NCBI GenBank assembly: GCA_900548205.1
Contig: URJS01000030.1
Location: 1 to 25,480 of the forward strand
Length of the DNA: 25,480 nt
Direction: 5' to 3'
From: an uncultured Roseburia sp.
Lineage (GTDB): Bacteria > Bacillota > Clostridia > Lachnospirales > Lachnospiraceae
Shown here one piece after another: positions 7,934 through 17,286 of this stretch. Below the pieces are notes generated by a model, which worked only from the letters and a program-made list of their open reading frames with translations, did no database searches and was not told the origin of the DNA. Each line of letters opens with the position of its first letter. Positions within the stretch are counted from its first letter, which is position 1. A program made the translations under genes and the position numbers.

Positions 7934-10582
7934 TTACCAACGGTTTTTCACTTTGTTTTGCAGTTCATATAATTTATTGAGCGCCTCGACCGGCGTTAAA
8001 TTTCCCACATCGACGCTGCGCAGTTCCTTGATAATATCATCGTCTCTGACCGTATCAAACAAGGACATCTGCGTCAGATCGACCTCGTCCAGCCGCTCCT
8101 TTTTCTTTTTGCCGGACGTTCCCGTATTGACCTCGATACTGCGCGCGACGGCGGCAATATCGTTTGCGAGCAGTTCATCCGAAATCTCCTTGGCACGCGC
8201 AATGACAGATTCCGGCACCCCCGCCAGCTTGGCGACCTGGATGCCGTAGCTTCTGTCTGCGCCGCCGCCTACGATTTTGCGCAGAAACACAATATCGTCG
8301 CCTTTTTCCTTGACTGCAATGCAGTAATTGTTGACGTTGCCAAGCTTTCCCTCAAGCTCCGTGAGCTCATGATAGTGCGTTGCAAATAAAGTCTTTGCGC
8401 CAAGGAACTTCGGATTACTGATATGCTCAACGACTGCCCACGCAATGCTAAGACCGTCGAACGTACTCGTTCCTCTGCCGATCTCATCAAGGATGAGCAG
8501 TGAATCTGAAGTCGCATTGCGCAGAATGTTCGCCACCTCATTCATCTCTACCATAAAGGTGCTCTGTCCGCTTGCGAGATCATCCGACGCTCCGACGCGC
8601 GTAAAAATACGGTCGACGATCCCGATATTTGCAGAGGCTGCAGGAACATAGCTTCCAATCTGCGCCATCAGCACGATCAGGGCGGTCTGCCTCATATACG
8701 TTGATTTTCCTGCCATATTCGGCCCTGTAATGATTGAAATCCTGTGATTGTCATTATCCAGATATGTATCATTATCAATAAAGAGATCATTGTGGATCAT
8801 CTTTTCCACGACCGGATGACGACCGCCCTTGATGTCAATGACGCCGTTTTCATTGATCGTCGGACAGCAGTAATTATTTTGATCCGCCACAAGTGCAAGC
8901 GAGGCAAACACGTCAAGTCCTGCGATCGCCTTTGCCGTTCTTTGAATGCGCACGACCTCCGTGGCGATCTTTCCCCGCACCTCGCAGAATAAGTCGTACT
9001 CTAAGGTGACAAGCTTATCCTCCGCGCCAAGGATCATATCCTCAAGCTCCTTGAGCTCCGGCGTGATATAGCGCTCCGCATTGGCAAGCGTCTGTTTGCG
9101 CAAAAAATAATCAGGTACCAGCTCCTTGTAGGAATTCGTGACCTCCAGATAATAGCCAAAGATCTTATTGTACTTGACCCGCAGATTTTTGATGCCCGTT
9201 TTCTCCCGCTCCTTTTCCTCAAGCTCTGCAAGCCACTGCTTGCCCTCCGTCTTGGCATGGCGGTACTTATCAATCTCCTCGTTGCAGCCCTCCTTAATGA
9301 TCCCTCCTTCACGAACGGAAATCGGCGGCTCCTCCACGATCGCGGAATCAATGAGATCGTAAAGCTCCTCCAGGGTATCCAGATTGTTTCGGATACCGCT
9401 TAAAAGCTCCCCATCAAACTCCTCCAAAAGCGCCCGGATCGGCGGGAGCATCTTAAGGGAGTTGCGGAAAGAGATCAGGTCGCGCGGATTTGCCGTCATA
9501 TAGGTAACTCTTGTGATCAGACGCTCTAAATCATAAATCGGATTTAGGTACTCCCGCAGCTCCTCGCGTGTGATGACATTTTCATTCAGCTCCCGGATCG
9601 CCTCCTGACGGCTTTTGATCTGCTCTGCCTCGATCAGCGGCTGCTCCACATAAGCGCGCAGAAGTCTTGCGCCCATCGCCGTCTTTGTCTTATCCAGCAC
9701 CCAAAGAAGCGAACCTCGTTTCTGCTTCTCGCGCAGCGTCTCGACAAGCTCCAGATTTCTTCTCGTCGAGCTGTCGATGATCATGTATCTTCCGGTCGCA
9801 TAGGGATGAATGGAGGAAATATTGCCAAGATCATTTTTCTGCGTCTCATAAAGGTATTTTAGGAGAGCGCCGGACGCGATCGTGCCGCAGCTGTAATCGG
9901 AAAGCCCCAGTGCGCCGAGACTTTTCACCTTAAAATGACCAAGCAGGGTATTCTCCGCCAGTTCATCTCCAAAATACCACATGTCCAATGCATAAATTGT
10001 AATCTTAAGTCGATGACGCATATCTTCTATATCCACGCCGCTCATATAAAAGCTTTCGTTGCATATAATTTCAGATGGAGCAAATTTATTGATCTCATCC
10101 ATGAGCTTTCGCTCCGCATCGACCTCCGTCACATAGAAATCCCCGGTCGAGACGTCGGCGATCGAAATCCCGTATTTATCCGCCAGATAGACGATACACA
10201 TGATATAATTGTTCTTCGTCTCATCAAGCGCCTGCATATCAAGATTTGTTCCCGGCGTAACGATGCGGATGACCTCACGCTTTACCAGTCCTCTTGCCGT
10301 TTTAGGGTCCTCCACCTGCTCACAAATAGCGACCTTGTACCCCTTTGCAACAAGCTTATTCAAATAGGATTCCGCCGCATGAAACGGCACGCCGCACATG
10401 GGCGCGCGCTCCTCCATACCGCACTGCTTTCCGGTCAAGGTCAGCTCAAGCTCCTTTGACGCAGTGATCGCATCGTCAAAAAACATCTCATAAAAGTCGC
10501 CGAGCCTGTAAAAAAGAATGCAGTCCTTGTAATCTTCTTTTGTCTGCAGATATTGCTGCATCATTGGTGTATATTCTGCCAC
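7934..10582 (-). CDS. mutS: DNA mismatch repair protein MutS
   Basis: MutS recognises mispairs and small loops, then recruits MutL. The 882-residue protein has the mismatch-reading motif GDFYEMF (Phe30 and Glu32 in F-x-E), Walker A GPNMAGKST (620-628), Walker B LLILDEIGRGTS (695-706) and THYHEL. QMSLF near residues 838-842 fits a beta-clamp binding motif. The start codon is GTG at 10582, with GAGGGAAAA just upstream; the downstream ATG would remove part of the conserved N-terminus. The gene follows an FAD oxidoreductase by 17 bp, so it probably shares a transcript with genes upstream. Length and motifs are normal. Confidence 0.98.
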   Translation of the reverse strand: MAEYTPMMQQYLQTKEDYKDCILFYRLGDFYEMFFDDAITASKELELTLTGKQCGMEERAPMCGVPFHAAESYLNKLVAKGYKVAICEQVEDPKTARGLVKREVIRIVTPGTNLDMQALDETKNNYIMCIVYLADKYGISIADVSTGDFYVTEVDAERKLMDEINKFAPSEIICNESFYMSGVDIEDMRHRLKITIYALDMWYFGDELAENTLLGHFKVKSLGALGLSDYSCGTIASGALLKYLYETQKNDLGNISSIHPYATGRYMIIDSSTRRNLELVETLREKQKRGSLLWVLDKTKTAMGARLLRAYVEQPLIEAEQIKSRQEAIRELNENVITREELREYLNPIYDLERLITRVTYMTANPRDLISFRNSLKMLPPIRALLEEFDGELLSGIRNNLDTLEELYDLIDSAIVEEPPISVREGGIIKEGCNEEIDKYRHAKTEGKQWLAELEEKEREKTGIKNLRVKYNKIFGYYLEVTNSYKELVPDYFLRKQTLANAERYITPELKELEDMILGAEDKLVTLEYDLFCEVRGKIATEVVRIQRTAKAIAGLDVFASLALVADQNNYCCPTINENGVIDIKGGRHPVVEKMIHNDLFIDNDTYLDNDNHRISIITGPNMAGKSTYMRQTALIVLMAQIGSYVPAASANIGIVDRIFTRVGASDDLASGQSTFMVEMNEVANILRNATSDSLLILDEIGRGTSTFDGLSIAWAVVEHISNPKFLGAKTLFATHYHELTELEGKLGNVNNYCIAVKEKGDDIVFLRKIVGGGADRSYGIQVAKLAGVPESVIARAKEISDELLANDIAAVARSIEVNTGTSGKKKKERLDEVDLTQMSLFDTVRDDDIIKELRSVDVGNLTPVEALNKLYELQNKVKNRW

Positions 10583-10599
10583 GTATTTTCCCTCTGTTT

Positions 10600-12189
10600 C
10601 TAGTTCTGTTTACTTTTCAAAATTGCCTCTGCGACCTTTAGCCCATCCATCGCCGCCGAGAGAATCCCTCCGGCATAGCCCGCTCCCTCTCCGCACGGAT
10701 AGACGCCGCCTACCGCCGCCTCAAAAGACTCGTTTCTCGGAATACGCACCGGCGAGGACGTGCGGCTCTCTACTCCCGATAAAATCGCATCCGTTCTGTC
10801 AAATTCCGGAAGCGCGCGCGCAAACACATGCATTCCCTCGATCAGTGATTCCTCCAATTCCGCAGGAAGAAGCCCGCGCAGATTCACAAACTGACGCGCC
10901 CCCTTCGTCTCACTCGCAAACCCGCCGTAGGAAGCAGACGTTCGGTTCACGCAATAATCGCCGAATAGTTGCTGCGGAATCGCTCCATTGGCAAGCGCGT
11001 ATGCCCGCTCCTCTAACTGCTCCTGAAAACGCACGCCCGAAAGCGCGTCCTTGCCGTCAAAATCCTCCGGCGTTACGGAGACGATAATGGCGCTGTTCGC
11101 ATTTGACGCATCTCTGCCGGAATAGCTCATGCCGTTTACCGCAAGACGACGTTCCTCAGAGGATGCGTTGACGACATAACCGCCCGGACACATACAAAAG
11201 GAATAGACGCCCCTTCCGCTTGTCAGATTTGCCGTGACCTTATAGGGAGCGGCGGGCAGCCTGTCTGCATAAGTCTCTCCGTATTGCTGTAAATTGATCA
11301 TGTGCTGAGGATGCTCCACACGAAAGCCGACGGCAAATGACTTCGGCGTCATGCAAAGCTCCCCCTTTTGATCGAGCATACGAAAGGTATCACGGGCGCT
11401 GTGCCCGATCGCGAATACCACATGGCTGACCGGGATCCATTCCATGTGATTTAACTCTACCGCGGCAACATGCCCCGCCTCCTGCCTGTAATCGGTCAGA
11501 CAGGTCTCAAAGAGGAACCGCGCGCCCGCCTCCTCCATAAATGTGCGCATGGAAAGCACGACATCCGAGAGAATGTCGGTGCCGATATGCGGCTTATGTT
11601 CATATAAAATGTGCTCCGGAGCGCCAAACCTTACAAGCGTCTCCAGCACAAAGCGATTCCTGCCGGCAGGGTCCTTCACGAGCGTGTTTAATTTTCCGTC
11701 CGAAAATGTTCCTGCGCCGCCCTCGCCAAACTGTACATTCGATCCTGGATCAAGCACGCCGGTCTCCCAGAAACGCGCAACGTCAAGCTTCCGCTCCGTA
11801 ATCCTTTTGCCGCGTTCTACTACGATGGGGCTTATCCCCTGCTGTATGAGCGCATAGGCGCAAAACAAGCCTGCCGGTCCTGCGCCGACGATCACAGGCG
11901 GAAGCACAAAAGCCTCTTTTTCGACTTTTGGAAGCACATATTGCTTTGGGGTAAAAAAGACGATATTTGCATCGTGTATCTTTTTTTGCAGAGCCGTCTC
12001 TGATGCCACAGCCACATCCACCGCATAAACATACTGGAGGTTCGGCTTTTTGCGCGCATCAATCGAACGCTTCGCAATGGAGATTTCCTGAATCTGGTGC
12101 TCCTTGATATGGAGCAATTTACATATTTTTTGTGCCAGCTGCTCGGGCGTATGCCCAATCGGCAGCTTTATCTGATTAACTCGTATCAT
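10600..12189 (-). CDS. FAD-dependent oxidoreductase (COG2509-like, predicted dehydrogenase)
   Basis: This 529-residue flavoprotein has an N-terminal extension of about 95 residues, with a conserved KRSIDARKKP stretch near 40-49, followed by the dinucleotide-binding motif VGAGPAGLFCAYAL (101-114). Further motifs are FGEGGAGTFSDGKLNT and, near the C-terminus, PCGEGAGYAGGILSAAMDG, which closes the FAD site. This arrangement fits the widespread 'uncharacterized FAD-dependent dehydrogenase' family common in Firmicutes. Substrate and role are unknown. ATG 12189 overlaps the stop of the preceding oxidoreductase as ATGA, pointing to coupled translation; a longer frame to 12270 would lie within that gene. 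It precedes mutS by 17 bp. Confidence 0.88.
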   Translation of the reverse strand: MIRVNQIKLPIGHTPEQLAQKICKLLHIKEHQIQEISIAKRSIDARKKPNLQYVYAVDVAVASETALQKKIHDANIVFFTPKQYVLPKVEKEAFVLPPVIVGAGPAGLFCAYALIQQGISPIVVERGKRITERKLDVARFWETGVLDPGSNVQFGEGGAGTFSDGKLNTLVKDPAGRNRFVLETLVRFGAPEHILYEHKPHIGTDILSDVVLSMRTFMEEAGARFLFETCLTDYRQEAGHVAAVELNHMEWIPVSHVVFAIGHSARDTFRMLDQKGELCMTPKSFAVGFRVEHPQHMINLQQYGETYADRLPAAPYKVTANLTSGRGVYSFCMCPGGYVVNASSEERRLAVNGMSYSGRDASNANSAIIVSVTPEDFDGKDALSGVRFQEQLEERAYALANGAIPQQLFGDYCVNRTSASYGGFASETKGARQFVNLRGLLPAELEESLIEGMHVFARALPEFDRTDAILSGVESRTSSPVRIPRNESFEAAVGGVYPCGEGAGYAGGILSAAMDGLKVAEAILKSKQN

Positions 12190-13448
12190 AAATGCGATTG
12201 TTCCTTTCCTGCTTTTCGTGCGGCGTCTGCCGCATGGCTTCCCGCCACAGCCCCGCTTGCCCAAGCCCACTGTAGATTGTATCCGCCGCAGATCCCGTCA
12301 ATATCGAGCACTTCTCCGGCAAAATAAATGCCCGGCGCAAGCTTCGACTCCAGCGTCTCCTGCTCCACCTCACAGACCGGAATACCGCCGGCACAGACCT
12401 GCGCGGCGTCTACCGGCTTACTTCCGATAATCTCAACAAAAAGTCCGCGGATCGTCTCGCATAAGCGGCGCAATTCTCCATCCCCCAGCTTTTTTGCAGG
12501 CAGATGAAGGTTGATGCCGCTCTCCTTTAACAGCACATCAATTAATTTTTTATTGAACAGACCAATCAACGCCTGGCTGCAATCCTTGTCTGCGCCATAA
12601 GTATGAAAGCGTTTGACGAGCAGTTCGCTTACTTCCTTTTCCGTAAGCGCCGGAAGAAAATCAATCCGTGCCGTAACCTTGCGATGCTTCTCCAATGCCT
12701 TCGTCGCAAAACGGCTGATCTGAAAGACCGGTATCCCGGAAATTCCATAATCGGTCAGCTGCAGTTCGCCCGTTTCACTGCAGATTGGGCTGTTATCTAT
12801 GTATAAATGAACAGACGCCTCGGTCCGCACACCGGCGAGCGCCTTAAAAAACGACTGCTTTGCCATAAGCGGAACGAGAGCCGGAACGATCTCGCAAAAA
12901 TGGTGTCCCAGCTGCCGGATATAAGGAAATGCGCTCCCGTCGCTCCCCGTTTTGGGAGCGGCGAGAAGACCGGTCGCAAAAATGAGCTTGCGGCTGATCA
13001 TCTCCCCGCAATTCGTCTCGATCCGATAGCCTCCCTGACTGCGGGAAATTGCTTTTAACTCACAGGAGGTTGTAATTTCCACTCCCTGATGCGCACATTC
13101 CATGCGCAGCACCTCTAAAATTGCAGCTGCCTGTTCGCTCTTTGGATAAAAATACCCTGCCCGTTCCTTTGGATAAACACCAAGCTTTGCAAAAAGCTCT
13201 ACCGTCTCCTTATGTCCGAACTGCGCGAATATAGGCATGACAAATGCAGGGTTCTCCCCACGGTAATAGGATTCCCCCTGCAGTGCGTTTGTATAATTAC
13301 ACTTTCCGTTTCCGGTCGAAAGTATCTTCTTTCCGACACGATCCATATGCTCTAAAATCTGTGTCCTTGCGCCGCCGCGCGCCGCAAAAATCGCCGCCAT
13401 AAGACCGGAGGCTCCGCCGCCGATCACGGTTACGTCTGTCTTTTTCAT
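12186..13448 (-). CDS. NAD(P)/FAD-dependent oxidoreductase, HI0933/BaiN-like flavoprotein
   Basis: The 420-residue product has an N-terminal FAD motif VIGGGASGLMAA (8-19), then GKKILSTGNGKCNYTN, diagnostic of the HI0933/YhiN/BaiN family. The C-terminal GEVLDIDGICGGYNLQWAW is the second conserved FAD-contact region. One member of the family (BaiN) has been linked to bile-acid dehydroxylation in gut clostridia, but most members are uncharacterised, so I do not infer that function. The ATG follows GAGGTGAGCT, a good ribosome site. It is translationally coupled (ATGA) to the next oxidoreductase. A 51 bp gap separates it from the small BofC-like gene upstream. Confidence 0.88.
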   Translation of the reverse strand: MKKTDVTVIGGGASGLMAAIFAARGGARTQILEHMDRVGKKILSTGNGKCNYTNALQGESYYRGENPAFVMPIFAQFGHKETVELFAKLGVYPKERAGYFYPKSEQAAAILEVLRMECAHQGVEITTSCELKAISRSQGGYRIETNCGEMISRKLIFATGLLAAPKTGSDGSAFPYIRQLGHHFCEIVPALVPLMAKQSFFKALAGVRTEASVHLYIDNSPICSETGELQLTDYGISGIPVFQISRFATKALEKHRKVTARIDFLPALTEKEVSELLVKRFHTYGADKDCSQALIGLFNKKLIDVLLKESGINLHLPAKKLGDGELRRLCETIRGLFVEIIGSKPVDAAQVCAGGIPVCEVEQETLESKLAPGIYFAGEVLDIDGICGGYNLQWAWASGAVAGSHAADAARKAGKEQSHL

Positions 13449-13499
13449 AGCTCACCTCTGCAACGATTTTAACACACCCTTTTGAAATATTCAATGTAG

Positions 13500-13874
13500 T
13501 TAGCTGGAATAACTCTCAAGGAAATCGTAAAGCTCCTCCTCGTCCATCACGGGGATTCCCCGCTTTAGCATGGTCTTTGTCGTCTCGTCCAGTCCATGCA
13601 GCTTGATATTTGTTTCTAATAAAATCGTCTCTCCGTCCGACTCATAGACGATCAAAACACCGTTTTCCTCGACCAGCAGATAGCGATAAGGCTTTTGCGG
13701 CTGCATACTCTCCAAAACCTCCTCGGTCTCTGCAATCTCCCCGCTTTCTGTCGCCTCTGCAAGCCTTTGCTCCGCCTGACTTTGTCTGTGCGCATTCCAG
13801 AAAAAGAAAATGCTTCCTGCCGCGCAAATACTCAGTACTGTAAAAAAAAGGCAAATGCCTATCGTTTTTTTCAT
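13500..13874 (-). CDS. Small membrane-anchored protein with BofC-like C-terminal domain
   Basis: The product has 124 residues: a short basic N-terminus, one hydrophobic anchor (about 7-26), a glutamate-rich linker (about 32-58) and a compact C-terminal domain. That domain includes YRYLLVEENGVLIVYESDG and ends with GIPVMDEEELYDFLESYSS. The last part resembles the C-terminal domain of BofC, the intercompartmental signalling protein of spore formers, as found in many small clostridial proteins. True BofC has an additional N-terminal domain, absent here, so equivalence is not claimed. GGGAGGCAGAC precedes the ATG. It lies 65 bp after the flippase gene and 51 bp before the flavoprotein gene. Function is unknown. 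Confidence 0.75.
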   Translation of the reverse strand: MKKTIGICLFFTVLSICAAGSIFFFWNAHRQSQAEQRLAEATESGEIAETEEVLESMQPQKPYRYLLVEENGVLIVYESDGETILLETNIKLHGLDETTKTMLKRGIPVMDEEELYDFLESYSS

Positions 13875-13939
13875 GTCTGCCTCCCATCGGTTGACTTAAG
13901 CTACGATAAGTATCTGCCATTTCTTCCCTTTTTATTCAA

Positions 13940-15601
13940 TTAATGTAAAAGATGCAGGCGTTTTGCAAGGGAGACAACTGCCCTTCCCTTTGGAAACCTG
14001 AGAATCTCCTGCTCCGTCAGTCCCTTTAGCGCGAATAAAAGCAGCGTATAAGTGACGATTCCCGCAAGAATCGAAAAAATCGTTGCAATCGTATTGCTGC
14101 GCAGCAGGTAAAGAAAGAGCTTATAGATCAGCCAGACAACGATCCCCATGCCGGCGGAGCAAATTGCCGGAACAAGGAACGTCTTTTTGATCTCCTGCCG
14201 GTAGCCGCTGTAGCGATGCATCGAGCGCGCATTTAAAATACACATCAAAAGCCCGAATACCATATTTGCGATCACGACTGCAAATATATTAAGGTCTGCG
14301 CCAAGCATCAGCCCCACAAGAACAAATAAGTGTAGGATCAGCGCGATGACCGCATTTTTGATCGGCTCTTTCATCCGATTCATGCCCTGCAGCAATCCGT
14401 TCGACAGCGTCGACAGCGAAAACACAATGATCGCCGGCGCGCCAAGCATCAGCATCCGTGCCGCAAGCGCAGAGGAATCGCCGAACAGCAGCTGTAAGAT
14501 CGGGGATGCAAGCACCGCCATCCCAACTGCGCACGGAAATGCGATCACCATGACAAAGCGTGTTGCCGTCGAGATCTGCCGCTTTGCCTCCCCGCGCTTT
14601 CCGCTGGCATAAGCGGCGGTAAGCGCCGGTACGGAGGACGCCGCGATGGAGGATGCGATGGCAAGCGGCACGTTGATCAGCACCTGATATTTGCCGGAAT
14701 AAATACCGTTCCATGCGCCGTAATCGCTTTCCGCATAGCCCTGAAAATAAGCAATATTTTTGAATACCGCCTCATCGATCAGCGTATTGCAGTTATAAAT
14801 GGTGCTGCTTAGGAGAACCGGTATGATCGTGATAATGAGAAGATGCATGATCGAGCCATAGGAATCCACCTGCGACCGCCGCTCCTTTTTCATGGAACGC
14901 TTAAAGGAGGCAAGGAATACGACAAGCACAAACGTGGAAAACAAAAGCGCTACAAGCGCTCCCACTCCCGTTCCGATCGTTCCTCCCGCGGCGCCGTACG
15001 CCGCCGCATAGTTCTTGGGGTCGCCAAGCAATGCGCCCGCCTTCTCCCCTGCGGCAAATAAAACATACGCCGCCCATACGCTGACGATCGCATTTGCGAT
15101 CTGCTCCACGATCTGCGACACGGCGCTTGGCATCATGGTACCTAAGCCCTGAAAAAAACCGCGCATCACGCCAAGCAGCGCGACGATCAAAAGAACGGGA
15201 ACGAGCGTTTTTACTGCAAAAATACTAAGCGGCGTACGCATCAGCGTCATTGTGATAAATTCCGAACCGAAATAAAGAACAAGCGCCGCAATTGTGCCCG
15301 ATACCGCGCCGAATAGAAGCGCTGATTTTAAGATCCGATAGACATTTCTTTTTCGTCCCTGTGAGATATTGGCGGAAACAAGCTTTGATACGGCAAGCGG
15401 CAGACTGTAGGAGGAAATAATCAGCAGAATATTATAAATTTTAAACGCAGTACCATAATAGTTATTTCCCGCATCTCCGATGATCGCAGTCAGCGGAATC
15501 CGGTAGATCAGGCCGATCACACGGCTGATCAGGGACGCCATCGCAAGGATGGAGCCCTGTACCAAAAAGCTTGTGCTGTTTTTCCTTCTGTTATTGCCCA
15601 T
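13940..15601 (-). CDS. Lipid flippase of the MOP/MATE-like superfamily (SpoVB/YtgP type)
   Basis: The 553-residue protein is almost entirely hydrophobic with about 14 predicted helices. It begins SFLVQGSILAMASLISRVIG, the usual opening of SpoVB/YtgP polysaccharide-biosynthesis flippases, and GVMRGFFQGLGTMMPSAVSQ near residue 150 is also typical. Members move undecaprenyl-linked wall precursors across the membrane; YtgP (MurJ of Bacillus) acts in growth and SpoVB in spore cortex formation. Sequence alone cannot separate these. The ATG follows GAGGA by 7 nt. It is 9 bp downstream of ybeY, the position where dgkA, cdd or era often stand in Bacillus and Clostridium. Its C-terminal part is basic and cytoplasmic. 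Confidence 0.87.
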   Translation of the reverse strand: MGNNRRKNSTSFLVQGSILAMASLISRVIGLIYRIPLTAIIGDAGNNYYGTAFKIYNILLIISSYSLPLAVSKLVSANISQGRKRNVYRILKSALLFGAVSGTIAALVLYFGSEFITMTLMRTPLSIFAVKTLVPVLLIVALLGVMRGFFQGLGTMMPSAVSQIVEQIANAIVSVWAAYVLFAAGEKAGALLGDPKNYAAAYGAAGGTIGTGVGALVALLFSTFVLVVFLASFKRSMKKERRSQVDSYGSIMHLLIITIIPVLLSSTIYNCNTLIDEAVFKNIAYFQGYAESDYGAWNGIYSGKYQVLINVPLAIASSIAASSVPALTAAYASGKRGEAKRQISTATRFVMVIAFPCAVGMAVLASPILQLLFGDSSALAARMLMLGAPAIIVFSLSTLSNGLLQGMNRMKEPIKNAVIALILHLFVLVGLMLGADLNIFAVVIANMVFGLLMCILNARSMHRYSGYRQEIKKTFLVPAICSAGMGIVVWLIYKLFLYLLRSNTIATIFSILAGIVTYTLLLFALKGLTEQEILRFPKGRAVVSLAKRLHLLH

Positions 15602-15610
15602 AAAAAGTCC

Positions 15611-16111
15611 TCAATCTCTAAAAATCTGCATCGCCTCTAAAATCTGCCGCTGCTTTGCTTCCATCTGCGCCGCCTCCTCATCTGTCATGTGGTCGTAGCC
15701 GAGCAGATGAAGCACGCTGTGCACGATCAAAAATGCATATTCCCTGCGCTCGCTGTGTCCATACTCCTTCGCCTGACTGCGCACACGGTCCACGGAGAGA
15801 ATAATATCGCCAAGAAGGATCTCGCCCGTATCAGGGTTAAAATTATCCTCATAATCATCCTCCAGCGCCCAAAAATCTCCCGGCGCATCAAAGGAAAGCA
15901 TAGGAAACGAGAGCACGTCTGTGGGCGCGTCAACACCGCGATACTGACGGTTCAGCGCATGGATCCCCTCGTTATCGGTCAGGGTCAGATTGATCTCCGC
16001 CTCATAGCAAAAATCCTCATGCCTTAACGCAAAGGAAACGATTTCCTCCGCCAGCTTTTCATATGCAAATGAAAATGCCGGCTCTATTTCTTTTTCTATC
16101 ATTAAGCTCAT
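15611..16111 (-). CDS. ybeY: rRNA maturation endoribonuclease YbeY
   Basis: YbeY is a metal-dependent RNase needed for 16S rRNA 3'-end maturation and ribosome quality control. The 166-residue protein has the family zinc motif HSVLHLLGYDH (H131, H135 and H141) and the conserved core LNRQYRGVDAPTDVLSFP (53-70) followed by LGDIILSVDR. All three histidines are present. ATG 16111 overlaps the stop of the HD-like gene as ATGA and has AGGAG nine bases upstream. The phoH-HD protein-ybeY order matches Bacillus phoH-yqfF-ybeY. Confidence 0.96.
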   Translation of the reverse strand: MSLMIEKEIEPAFSFAYEKLAEEIVSFALRHEDFCYEAEINLTLTDNEGIHALNRQYRGVDAPTDVLSFPMLSFDAPGDFWALEDDYEDNFNPDTGEILLGDIILSVDRVRSQAKEYGHSERREYAFLIVHSVLHLLGYDHMTDEEAAQMEAKQRQILEAMQIFRD

Positions 16112-17286
16112 AACAGTATCTCCTGATTCACCAGATATTCCCGGATCTTTAAAAACATATTCATACTAAGACCCGAGCGGTCGTACAGCCCCTGTGCCGA
16201 AAAATCATTGAGCGTCCGGTAAATAAATATCGCCTGATCCTCGTCCTCTGCTGCGGCATTCTTCTTCTGTGCCTCCATGCGTCCCAGCAGCCCGTCCACC
16301 ATATGCACAATGGCAGATTCCACCGTCGAAATCGGAAGCTTCTCGCCCTGATACTCACCGAGTATCTGTATCAGCCTCTCGGGAAAGCATTCTCTCTGCG
16401 CAAGATGTACGCCGCTTTCCGCGACAGCATCCCCTTCCATGATCCCGGCATGATAGTAGAAGCCGCCTGCCGCACAAAGCTTCGCATCTGCCCCGACTAA
16501 GCGGGCACATGCCCCTGCAAGCAGTGATACACGTCTGGCATGGTCATATGCCACCTGTGAAAACTGCCGCAGCTCCCGTTTCAGCGGATAGCTCTCCTCC
16601 AAAATATCGTCCAGAAGGTTTGGAACCTCGTCCTCCTTTTCCCAGTGTGCCGGAAGATAGCGGAAATGGAAAAATATCGCAACAAAAATCCCCTCCAATC
16701 CGCCGAAGATCAGCAGCCTAAGCCTAAGCTCCTGATAGTAAAGATATGCGAACAGCGCCGGCAAAATGGCGGAAGCCAGGACAATCGACAGGCTGTGCCA
16801 AAGACGCAGCCGCCCTTTTTCCGCGCTGTCTGCAAGCATACAGCCGCATAGGAGCAGCAGAATATAGCAGATCAGCTCATAGCTGCTGCTCCCCTGCACA
16901 AGACAGACGATCGCATTCAAAAACAAGCCTGTATAAATAGAGATGCGCTGTGTTCCGCAGGCACACATCAAAAGCGCGCATGCCATCGCAGGCTTTAAAA
17001 ATTCCGGAAGGTACGAACCTGCCGTCATAAGCAGCCAAACGAGCAGATAACCCCAAAAAATTCTGCGAAAGGTTGTCTCCCTGTTTGCGGAAAGCTCCCG
17101 ATTCATGCGTCCGTGCTCCAGAAACGGAAAAAGAAAAACAAAAAATATACCATCAAGAAGAAGAAAAACAAAAAGCTCGTCCAGATAGCTGCCATGCAGC
17201 AGAGAAAGCGTTATCGTTCCCACAACCGTGACAAACAGGATCCCGATCAGATTCAGCCAGCGCTTTGCAACAAAACGGTCATTCAT
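16108..17286 (-). CDS. PgpH-like 7TM-HD protein, shortened and with degenerate HD site
   Basis: The position between phoH and ybeY normally holds PgpH (YqfF), a c-di-AMP phosphodiesterase of about 700 residues with an extracellular domain, seven helices and a cytoplasmic HD domain. Here the protein has 392 residues. About seven helices (10-210) follow almost directly from the N-terminus, so the extracellular domain is missing. The C-terminal part (about 240-340) still looks like the HD fold: DHARRVSLLAGACARLVGA matches the first helix with H249, and YYHAGIM matches YYHDIGK with the key Asp replaced by Ala280. The later His ligands are not recognisable, although MVDG keeps an Asp (331). It is probably not an active phosphodiesterase. 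It overlaps phoH by 8 nt and ybeY by 4 nt. Confidence 0.75.
   Translation of the reverse strand: MNDRFVAKRWLNLIGILFVTVVGTITLSLLHGSYLDELFVFLLLDGIFFVFLFPFLEHGRMNRELSANRETTFRRIFWGYLLVWLLMTAGSYLPEFLKPAMACALLMCACGTQRISIYTGLFLNAIVCLVQGSSSYELICYILLLLCGCMLADSAEKGRLRLWHSLSIVLASAILPALFAYLYYQELRLRLLIFGGLEGIFVAIFFHFRYLPAHWEKEDEVPNLLDDILEESYPLKRELRQFSQVAYDHARRVSLLAGACARLVGADAKLCAAGGFYYHAGIMEGDAVAESGVHLAQRECFPERLIQILGEYQGEKLPISTVESAIVHMVDGLLGRMEAQKKNAAAEDEDQAIFIYRTLNDFSAQGLYDRSGLSMNMFLKIREYLVNQEILL

Noticed and set aside
9935..10459. Plus-strand open frame of 174 codons antisense to mutS
   Set aside because: It mirrors the conserved mutS coding frame and has no recognisable motif or ribosome site.
12189..12270. 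Longer N-terminus for the COG2509-like flavoprotein
   Set aside because: It would lie wholly inside the preceding gene in another frame; the ATGA overlap at 12189 is the usual coupled start.
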